A stretch of 42,004 bases of DNA from Umezawaea endophytica (lineage in GTDB: Bacteria; Actinomycetota; Actinomycetes; Mycobacteriales; Pseudonocardiaceae). The notes beneath the pieces were generated by a model. It worked only from the letters and a program-made list of their open reading frames with translations. It was not told the origin of the DNA and searched no databases. Below, piece by piece: positions 35,997-42,004 of the stretch; the first letter of the stretch is position 1, and each line of letters starts with the position of its first letter. The stretch lies in the NCBI RefSeq assembly GCF_025061645.1, contig NZ_JANYMP010000004.1, positions 952-42,955 on the forward strand. Direction: 5' to 3'. A program made the translations under genes and the position numbers.

Positions 35997-36020
35997 CTTG
36001 TGCACAAGTTGCTTGTGCAA
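35997..36020. promoter_or_regulatory. Palindromic operator with tandem CTTGTGCA boxes
   Basis: CTTGTGCACAAG (35997-36008) is a perfect 12-bp palindrome, and a second CTTGTGCA starts 15 bp later at 36012. Both lie 21-44 bp upstream of the secreted hydrolase start, in its promoter. Confidence 0.6.
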
Positions 36021-36105
36021 GAGGAAATCTAGCACGAGGTATCTGCTGCCGCGCAACCCCTGTCTCGATTCGCGCCCCGTGACGCCGCCCGCCGCGGCCG
36101 TCGGA

Positions 36106-38139
36106 TCAGACCTTCGCCGCGTGCCGCCCGGTGGTCAGCTCCCGGCCGTTGTCGACGAGCTGCTCGGCCATCCGGTCGACCGCCTCGGTGAAGTCCCGCT
36201 CGGTGTCCCAGTCCGTGAGCTGCTCCAGCAGCCACAGCCGCCACGCCCCGACCAGCCTGCCGAACGTGTCGGCACCGAGCCGGGTGAACGTGTGGTGGCC
36301 CTGCGACTCGGCCACGTAACCCAGGTCGACGAGTTGGCGCGCGGTCGGCTCGAAGATCCCCGCGGGCACCCCCGTCTCCGCCGAGATCTCCAGCAGGGTC
36401 GCGTTGCCGTCGTCCACGGCGTGCCGGTAGATCCGGACGATCAGCCACGCCTGCGCCTCGGTGAGCGGCACGCCGGACCGGGCCACCAACTCGGGGCCGG
36501 GGTTGGTCTTCTGCCTGCTCCACACCTGCCCGACCAGCTTCTCCAGCTCCTGCCGCGAATCCGTGGACGCGGGCGGCGAGAACCCCTCTCCCACACCGCT
36601 GTTGCCCTCGGCCGAGGCCCGCGCGGTGTCGCGCAGCCGCACCTCCGGCAGGAACAGCGCGACCGCGAACGCCACCACGCCGACGGGCACGGCGTAGAGG
36701 AACACCGTGTGCAGCGCGCCGACGTAGGCGTCCACGAAGGGCGCCTTCACCTCCGCGGGCAACGCGTGCAGGCCCTTCACCGTGGAGACCGCGCGCGGGT
36801 CCACACCCGGCGACGCGGCCAGCGCGGCCGCCAGCCGGTCCGGCAGCTCACCCGCGTAGACCGTGCCGAAGACCGCGACGCCGAACGAACTGCCCATCGT
36901 GCGCAGGAAGCTGACGCCGGACGTCGCGACGCCCAGGTCCGCGTAGGCGCTGGTGCTCTGCACGACGATGATCGGCACCTGCATCGTGCAGCCGATCCCC
37001 AGTCCCAGCACCAGCATGGACGCCGACGCCTCCGCGAACGAAGTGTCGGCGTCCAACCTGGACAGCAGGTACAGGCCCGCGACGATCAGCGCCGAGCCGC
37101 CGATGGGGAAGTAGCGGTAGTGGCCGGTCTTGCTGATCACGTTGCCGGTGGCGATCGAGCTGACCAGCAGGCCGAGGATCAGCGGGAGCATCCGCAGTCC
37201 GGACTCGGTCGCGCTCGCGCCCTGCACGTACTGGAGGTAGGTCGGCAGGAACGTGATGCCGCCGAGCATCGCGAACCCGACGATGAAGCTCAGCACCCCC
37301 GCGACGGTGAACACCCGGCTGCGGAACAGGCGCATGGGCAGCATCGGCTCGGCGGCGCGCAGTTCCACGAGGACGAACGCGGCCAGCGCCACCAGCGACC
37401 CGGCGGCCATCCACAGGATCGTGGGAGAGCCCCACGGGTACTCGGTGCCGCCCCAGCTCGTGACCAGCGTGAGGCCGGTCGCGGCCAGCGCGATCAGCAG
37501 GATGCCCGCGTAGTCGATCACCGGTTTGACGGCGCCGCGGGCCGACGGCAGCGCCACGGCGGCCACGCCGAGGACGACCAGGCCGAGCGGGACGTTGACG
37601 TAGAACGCCCAGCGCCAGCTCAGGTGGTCCACGAAGAGACCGCCGAGCAGCGGGCCCGCGACCGTCGCCACGCCGAACATCGCGCCCATCGCGCCCTGGT
37701 ACTTGCCGCGTTCGCGCAGCGGCACCACGTCGGCGATGACGGCGGACGCGGTGACCATCAGGCCGCCCGCGCCGAGGCCCTGGACCGCTCGGAAGAGGAT
37801 CAGTCCGGTCATGGTGTCGGTCCAGCCGCAGAGGAAGCTGCCCGCCATGAACAGGACGACGCTGGCCAAGAACGCCTTCTTGCGGCCGAAGAGGTCGCCG
37901 AACTTGCCGATCAGCGCCGTCATGATCGTTTCAGCCAGCAGGTAGGACGTCACCACCCAGCTCAGGTGGTTGCCGCCGCCGACGTCGCCCACGATCGTGG
38001 GCAGCGCCGTCGCCACGATCGTCTGGTCCAGTGCCGCGAGCAGCATCCCGAGCATGATCGCGACCACGACCAGGGTGCGCGAGCGTCGGGTGAGCCCCTG
38101 CGCCGGGTCGTGCCGTTCTGCCTGTTCCGCGACCGCCAT
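36106..38139 (-). CDS. DHA2-type MFS drug efflux transporter with C-terminal helix-turn-helix-like domain
   Basis: 677 aa, ATG start at 38139. Residues ~20-505 form a 14-helix DHA2 (EmrB/QacA) transporter. Motif C/D1-like segments are LDQTIVATALPTIVGD, the loop FGDLFGRKKAFL, and RAVQGLGAGGLM. About 170 further residues are cytoplasmic. They contain a MarR-like winged-helix pattern (VPLTEAQAWLIVRIYRHAVDDGNATLLEISAETGVPAGIFEPTARQLVDLGYVAESQGHHTFTRLGADTFGRL). Similar long forms occur in actinomycetes. Proton-driven export of hydrophobic or cationic drugs is expected. It is 93 bp from the divergent hisG. Confidence 0.9.
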   Translation of the reverse strand: MAVAEQAERHDPAQGLTRRSRTLVVVAIMLGMLLAALDQTIVATALPTIVGDVGGGNHLSWVVTSYLLAETIMTALIGKFGDLFGRKKAFLASVVLFMAGSFLCGWTDTMTGLILFRAVQGLGAGGLMVTASAVIADVVPLRERGKYQGAMGAMFGVATVAGPLLGGLFVDHLSWRWAFYVNVPLGLVVLGVAAVALPSARGAVKPVIDYAGILLIALAATGLTLVTSWGGTEYPWGSPTILWMAAGSLVALAAFVLVELRAAEPMLPMRLFRSRVFTVAGVLSFIVGFAMLGGITFLPTYLQYVQGASATESGLRMLPLILGLLVSSIATGNVISKTGHYRYFPIGGSALIVAGLYLLSRLDADTSFAEASASMLVLGLGIGCTMQVPIIVVQSTSAYADLGVATSGVSFLRTMGSSFGVAVFGTVYAGELPDRLAAALAASPGVDPRAVSTVKGLHALPAEVKAPFVDAYVGALHTVFLYAVPVGVVAFAVALFLPEVRLRDTARASAEGNSGVGEGFSPPASTDSRQELEKLVGQVWSRQKTNPGPELVARSGVPLTEAQAWLIVRIYRHAVDDGNATLLEISAETGVPAGIFEPTARQLVDLGYVAESQGHHTFTRLGADTFGRLVGAWRLWLLEQLTDWDTERDFTEAVDRMAEQLVDNGRELTTGRHAAKV

Positions 38140-38232
38140 GCACGGAGAGTAGGGCCGTGGTCGCGGTCCGGCAGCACGAACGTGGTGGCCTTGATTGTGG
38201 AATGGCGGAGGCCTTGTGCGACCATTGCGATC

Positions 38233-39096
38233 ATGTCTCTGCTTCGTGTCGCCGTGCCGAACAAGGGTTCATTGAGCGGCGCTGCCATGCAGTTGCTGAC
38301 CGATGCTGGTTATCAACTGCACCGAAACAATCGCGAGCTTTCGATGCTCGACGTCGCACACGGTGTCGAATTCTTCTTCCAGCGCCCGAAGGACATCGCC
38401 GTCTACGTCGGAAGTGGCGCGCTCGACGTCGGCATCACCGGTCGGGACCTCCTCCAGGACTCGGGGGCCGCGGCGAGGGAAATCCTCCCACTCGGATTCG
38501 CCAAGTCGCTGTTCCGGTTCGCCGCCAAGCCGGACGGCCCCTCCGCCGTCGTGGGCCTCGACGGGCTGAAGGTGGCGACGAGCTACCCGACGCTGGTCGG
38601 GAAATACCTGGTGGGAGTGGGTGTGAACGCCCACCTGGTCAAGCTGGAGGGTGCCGTGGAGAACGCGGTCGCCCTCGGGCTCGCCGACGCCGTCGCCGAC
38701 GTCGTCGAGACCGGGACGTCCCTGCGCAACGCCGGTCTGACGGCGTTCGGCGAGCCGATCCTCGCGTCGGAAGCGGTCCTCGTCCGCACTGAGGGCTCAA
38801 AGTTGTCACCCGAGTTGGAGACCGCCGTTGAGGTGCTGGTGCAGCGCTTGCAAGGCGTGCTGCACGCCCGTGAATTCGTGTTGATCGATTACGTGTGCCG
38901 CACGGACGTGGTCGACCGCGCGTGCGAATTGACCCCTGGCCGTGAATCCCCGACGTTGTCCCCGCTAGCGAAAGATGGATGGGTCGCCGTGCGTTCCCTC
39001 GTCGAGCGGCACGGAATTCAACGGCTCATGGACGAGCTGATGACGATCGGCGCCGAGGCGATTCTCGTGACGAAATTGGAAGCCTGCCGGATCTGA
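38233..39096 (+). CDS. hisG: ATP phosphoribosyltransferase, long form
   Basis: 287 aa, ATG start. HisG landmarks: LLRVAVPNKGSLSGAAMQLLTDAGY, EFFFQRPKDIAVYVGSGALDVGITGRDLLQDSG, the PRPP loop ADAVADVVETGTSLRNAGL, and the C-terminal regulatory domain (ESPTLSPLAKDGWVAVRSLVERHGIQRLMDELMTIGAEAILVTKLEACRI). It condenses ATP with PRPP in the first step of histidine synthesis. No other his gene is nearby, whereas actinobacterial hisG normally follows hisE. Several stretches at both ends use less G/C at third positions than neighbouring genes. This may be a second, acquired copy; that is inference. Confidence 0.9.
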   Translation: MSLLRVAVPNKGSLSGAAMQLLTDAGYQLHRNNRELSMLDVAHGVEFFFQRPKDIAVYVGSGALDVGITGRDLLQDSGAAAREILPLGFAKSLFRFAAKPDGPSAVVGLDGLKVATSYPTLVGKYLVGVGVNAHLVKLEGAVENAVALGLADAVADVVETGTSLRNAGLTAFGEPILASEAVLVRTEGSKLSPELETAVEVLVQRLQGVLHAREFVLIDYVCRTDVVDRACELTPGRESPTLSPLAKDGWVAVRSLVERHGIQRLMDELMTIGAEAILVTKLEACRI

Positions 39097-39103
39097 CCCG
39101 TTG

Positions 39104-39664
39104 TCACGGCTTCCAGCGCGGATCGCGCCCGGTCAACCCGAGCACCCGGTCCAAGGTGGACGCCCCGTCGGGCACGACGACCTCCGCGCCGTACACCCCC
39201 ATGGCGCGGCCCTGGTCCGCGGTCTTCGCCACCTCGCCGAGGGCGAACTCCAGGACGTCGTCGTCCCACTCCGGCCGCTGCCCGCTGCCCCGGCCGAGGT
39301 CCCACCCGTGCACCACCAGCTCCGCCAGCACCATCCCGCCGACCAGGTCCGCGGGCATCTCCGTCGGGCCGCCCATGTGCGTCGTGCCCTCCCACGCGGA
39401 GTCGTCGCCCCACGCCGCGGCGATGTCCGCCACCTGGGCCTCCAGCCGCTCCGCCCAGTCGTCGCCGACGCGCACGTCCTCCAGCGGTGGCACGGACTTC
39501 CCGCGTCCCGCGCCCGCCAGTGCGGGCCCCCAGGTGAGCAGGTGCGCGACCAGCGCGCGCACGTCGAACTCCGCGCACGGCGTCGGCGCGTCCAGGTCGT
39601 CGACGCCGCGCACCACCGCGACCGCCGTCGTCGCCGCGCTGGTGACCAGTGAACCCGCTGCCAT
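39104..39664 (-). CDS. TIGR03086 family metal-binding protein (mycothiol-dependent type)
   Basis: 186 aa from ATG 39664 (SD GGGGAG on the reverse strand, ~9 bases upstream). DinB / maleylpyruvate-isomerase-like fold: DLDAPTPCAEFDVRALVAHLLTWGPALAG (with a metal-ligand His in VAHL) and MVLAELVVHGWDLGRGSGQ (second His pair region). Members use mycothiol or a divalent metal in thiol-transfer reactions; this protein's substrate is unknown. Stops 7 bases beyond the converging hisG stop, and is divergent from an AraC regulator. Confidence 0.85.
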   Translation of the reverse strand: MAAGSLVTSAATTAVAVVRGVDDLDAPTPCAEFDVRALVAHLLTWGPALAGAGRGKSVPPLEDVRVGDDWAERLEAQVADIAAAWGDDSAWEGTTHMGGPTEMPADLVGGMVLAELVVHGWDLGRGSGQRPEWDDDVLEFALGEVAKTADQGRAMGVYGAEVVVPDGASTLDRVLGLTGRDPRWKP

Positions 39665-39748
39665 GTCTCGTGCTCCCCACTCGTGCGTTTCCCGTTGTGC
39701 CGCCACGGTAGGAGCGCGTCGCGGACCTGTCTTGGACTAACGCGACAG

Positions 39749-39754
39749 TAGGGT
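39749..39754 (+). promoter_or_regulatory. Leaderless -10 element of the second AraC gene
   Basis: TAGGGT ends 6 bases before GTG 39761, with no SD. Confidence 0.5.
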
Positions 39755-39760
39755 TCCCCC

Positions 39761-40546
39761 GTGGTGGAACGGGACGTCAGGGAGATCGGCGGGGCGTGGG
39801 CGAGCTTCCAGGCCCACTCGTTCCCCGAGCCCGCCGCCGACCTGGCGCCCTTCGTGGACCACTTCTGGGCCGTGTCCTGGGACCTGGGCGGCCGACCGCC
39901 GTACCGGCAGTTGATCGTGCCGAACCCGACCGTGCAGCTCTCCTTCCCCAACGGCGCCGCCGAGGTGCACGGGGTCGGCCGCCGGTCCGGGTACAAGGTG
40001 TTGGCCGACGTGGGCCGGGTGTTCGGGGTGGCGTTCCGGCCCGGCTGCTTCCGGCCGTTCCTCGGCCGGTCGGTGTCGACGATCACCGGCGAGGTCCTGC
40101 CCGCCGCGGACGTGTTCGGCCCGGTCCCCGCCCGCGCGATGGCGGAGGCGGCGGACGAGCGGGAGCAGGCGCGGATCGCGGAGGAGTTCCTGCGGTCGGT
40201 GTGGCCGCAACCGGATCCGACGGCCGAGCACGTGGCGTCGGCGGTCGCGCTCGTGGCCGGGGATCCGGGCATCACCAGGGTCACCGAGCTGGCCGAGCGC
40301 CTCGACACGCACGTGCGATCATTGCAGCGCCTGTTCGCCGAGTACGTCGGTGTGGGCCCGAAGTGGGTGATCCGCCGGTACCGCCTCCGCGAGGTGACGG
40401 ACCGGATGGAGCGCTCGGCGGTGATCGACTGGGCCGGTGTGGCCGCCGAACTCGGTTACGCCGACCAGGCGCACCTGACCCGCGACTTCACCGCCATGAT
40501 CGGTGAGTCACCGACCCGCTACGCCGCGCGGTACCCCGCACCATGA
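39761..40546 (+). CDS. AraC family transcriptional regulator (DUF6597-like N-terminus)
   Basis: 261 aa, GTG start. The N-terminal domain has the pattern APFVDHFWAVSWDLGGRPPYRQLIVPNPTVQLSF and VFGVAFRPGCFRPFLG. The C-terminal AraC domain is at ~170-258 (ITRVTELAERLDTHVRSLQRLFAEYVGVGPKWVIRRYRLREVTDRM, DWAGVAAELGYADQAHLTRDFTAMIGESPTRYAARY). The divergent TIGR03086 gene is its likeliest target. The carotenoid oxygenase gene follows 76 bp downstream and could also be controlled. Confidence 0.9.
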   Translation: MVERDVREIGGAWASFQAHSFPEPAADLAPFVDHFWAVSWDLGGRPPYRQLIVPNPTVQLSFPNGAAEVHGVGRRSGYKVLADVGRVFGVAFRPGCFRPFLGRSVSTITGEVLPAADVFGPVPARAMAEAADEREQARIAEEFLRSVWPQPDPTAEHVASAVALVAGDPGITRVTELAERLDTHVRSLQRLFAEYVGVGPKWVIRRYRLREVTDRMERSAVIDWAGVAAELGYADQAHLTRDFTAMIGESPTRYAARYPAP

Positions 40547-40622
40547 CGTGCCCGCTTGCTTGACTACCGAATCACAACGGTGTTCCATAACGAGGTTTCC
40601 ACCAACCGGGAGTAGGTCTGCC

Positions 40623-41975
40623 ATGCGCGGGGTGCAAGACGGGGTGGCCGTGGACGTTCCCGCACCCGTGCTCCCGGTCGAGGGCGCCGTGCCGAACTGG
40701 CTCTCGGGCACTCTACTGCGCACCGGCCCCGCCACCTCACCCTCGGCCTTCCGCAACTGGCTCGGCGGCCCGTCGGCGTTGCACCGCTTCGGTTTCGGCG
40801 GCGGAGCGGTGTCCTACCGGTCGGTCTCCCCGGACGGCCCACCCGCCCGGCACGGTCGGGGTCGCATCGACTTCGCGGAGTTCACCGCCGACCCGTGCCT
40901 CTCGCTGTTCTCCCGTTTCCTGACCCGCTACCGGATCGCGCCCAACGCCGCCGCGAACGTGCTGTCGCTCGCGGACCGCCAGTGGGCCCGCCACGACACC
41001 CCGATCGCGGTCGACTTCGACCCCGGCGTGCTCGACGGCGTCGGCATCGCGGGCGGCCTGTCGACGCCCGTGCCCAGCGCGCACCCGCACCACGCGCCGC
41101 TCACCGGCGACGTGCTCGACTACGTCCTCCGGTTCGGCGAGCACAGCGAGTACCGCGTCCACCGCAGACGCCCCGGCAGCAGATCCAGGGAACTCCTGGT
41201 GGCCGTGCCGACCGAGAACCCCGGTTACCTGCACAGCTTCGCGGTCACGGACCGGTTCGTCGTGCTGGTCGAGTACCCGTTCGTCGTGGACCCCCGCCAC
41301 CCGCTCACGCCCGGCAGGCCGTTCACCTCCAACCACCGCTGGCGGCCCGAACTGGGCACCCGGTTCATCGTGGTCGACCAGGCGGACGGCCGGATCGTCG
41401 CGGACCACCGCACCGAGGCCTTCTTCGCGTTCCACCACATCAACGCCCGCGACGCGGGCAACCGCGTGGTGCTGGACATCTGCTCCTACGCCAACGCCGA
41501 CCCGGTCAACGCGCCCCGGCCCTCCCGCTGGCGCGGCGAACTCCCACTCGCCCTCCCGACCCGCTACGAGATCGACCTGCTCGGCGGCGTCCTGCACACC
41601 CGGCGCCTGGCGGCCGAGCCGTTCGAGCTGCCCCGCATCTCCTACCGCGCGCACAACGGCGGCGACTACCGGTTCGCCTACGGCGTCGGCGTCCAGGACC
41701 CGCGCGGCGGAGCCGCGTTCGACCGCCTGGTGAAGCTCGACGTGAACTCGGGCGAGACCTGGGTGTGGCACGAGCCGGGCCAGCACCCCGGAGAGCCTGT
41801 CTTCGTGCCCTCGCCGACGGCCCGGCACGAGGACGACGGCGTGCTGCTGTCCGTGGTGCTGGACGGCCACGACGGGCGGGCGGGGATGGTCGTGCTGGAC
41901 GCCAGGACGTTCGAGGAACTGGCCCGCGTCGGTGTGCCGCACCACGGGGTCGCCGCGGTTTCCACCGCGAGCTGA
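40623..41975 (+). CDS. Carotenoid oxygenase family protein, apparently frameshifted near the C-terminus
   Basis: 450 aa from ATG 40623 (SD GGGAGTAGG upstream). Family features: AVPNWLSGTLLRTGPA, HRFGFGGGAVSYRS, and three expected iron-ligand regions (SAHPHHAPLTGD, GYLHSFAVTDRFVVLVEYP, FFAFHHINARDAGNRVVLDI). These enzymes cleave a polyene double bond of carotenoids or stilbenoids with Fe(II). The reading frame ends ARVGVPHHGVAAVSTAS, but the expected C-terminal ending with the fourth His ligand (GFHREL) is present in another frame at 41957-41980. The gene is therefore either truncated by a frameshift or affected by a sequence error. The shifted frame stays open to the window end. Confidence 0.82.
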   Translation: MRGVQDGVAVDVPAPVLPVEGAVPNWLSGTLLRTGPATSPSAFRNWLGGPSALHRFGFGGGAVSYRSVSPDGPPARHGRGRIDFAEFTADPCLSLFSRFLTRYRIAPNAAANVLSLADRQWARHDTPIAVDFDPGVLDGVGIAGGLSTPVPSAHPHHAPLTGDVLDYVLRFGEHSEYRVHRRRPGSRSRELLVAVPTENPGYLHSFAVTDRFVVLVEYPFVVDPRHPLTPGRPFTSNHRWRPELGTRFIVVDQADGRIVADHRTEAFFAFHHINARDAGNRVVLDICSYANADPVNAPRPSRWRGELPLALPTRYEIDLLGGVLHTRRLAAEPFELPRISYRAHNGGDYRFAYGVGVQDPRGGAAFDRLVKLDVNSGETWVWHEPGQHPGEPVFVPSPTARHEDDGVLLSVVLDGHDGRAGMVVLDARTFEELARVGVPHHGVAAVSTAS

Positions 41976-42004
41976 TCGTCGGGCGGTCCGGTGGAGGTGC
42001 CACT

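Noticed and set aside
35998-38232. Long in-frame extension upstream of hisG
   Set aside because: It reads antisense through the efflux pump gene, and HisG homology begins exactly at ATG 38233.

Overview
The window is high-GC actinobacterial chromosome, best matched to the Pseudonocardiales (Actinosynnema / Saccharothrix / Lentzea type). The reasons are strong G/C at third codon positions, frequent GTG starts, the pafB-pafC-tatA-tatC-lipid kinase order, a DUF397/XRE pair, mycothiol-type TIGR03086 proteins and many probable leaderless promoters. The genus call is inference; no rRNA or other marker is present.

Region by region. 1-4.8 kb: end of the proteasome-accessory locus (pafB, pafC), a small membrane protein, the Tat translocase (tatA, tatC) and a diacylglycerol-kinase-like lipid kinase. 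4.9-8.2 kb: a secreted CBM2 plus Cip1-like protein behind a CebR-type operator, a GNAT acetyltransferase, and a divergent TetR / alpha-beta hydrolase pair sharing twin operators. 8.3-14.3 kb: gltD and gltB (glutamate synthase). 14.7-17.8 kb: cobF, a small membrane protein, the wreck of an AI-2E-type transporter gene, and two tandem Tat-exported intradiol-dioxygenase-like lipoproteins. 17.8-21.5 kb: patatin-like hydrolase, VIT-family transporter, SRPBCC protein, and an XRE-DUF397 pair with two divergent small genes. 21.5-25.1 kb: an anchored Ser/Thr-rich protein, a two-component system and a CAP-domain lipoprotein.

25.1-29 kb: an Lrp/AsnC regulator divergent from a branched-chain 2-oxoacid (or pyruvate) dehydrogenase operon (E1 alpha, E1 beta, E2). 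29-30.4 kb: DUF1772 protein and an AraC regulator. 30.4-31.9 kb holds the most interesting locus. A 25-codon gene encodes a basic leader ending in AYAWYGWI, followed by a strong hairpin and one short cytochrome P450. This is the two-gene layout of P450-crosslinked RiPPs, and the AWYGWI tail closely resembles the tryptorubin/atropopeptide core as I recall it (AWYIWY).

31.9-42 kb: DUF5313 protein with an OhrR-like MarR regulator, DUF2087 regulator, a TetR regulator divergent from a thiolase through a PaaR-type operator, secreted alpha/beta hydrolase, DHA2 efflux pump with a C-terminal helix-turn-helix-like extension, an isolated hisG, a TIGR03086 protein, an AraC regulator, and a carotenoid-oxygenase gene whose last iron-ligand His appears to be shifted out of frame at the window edge.
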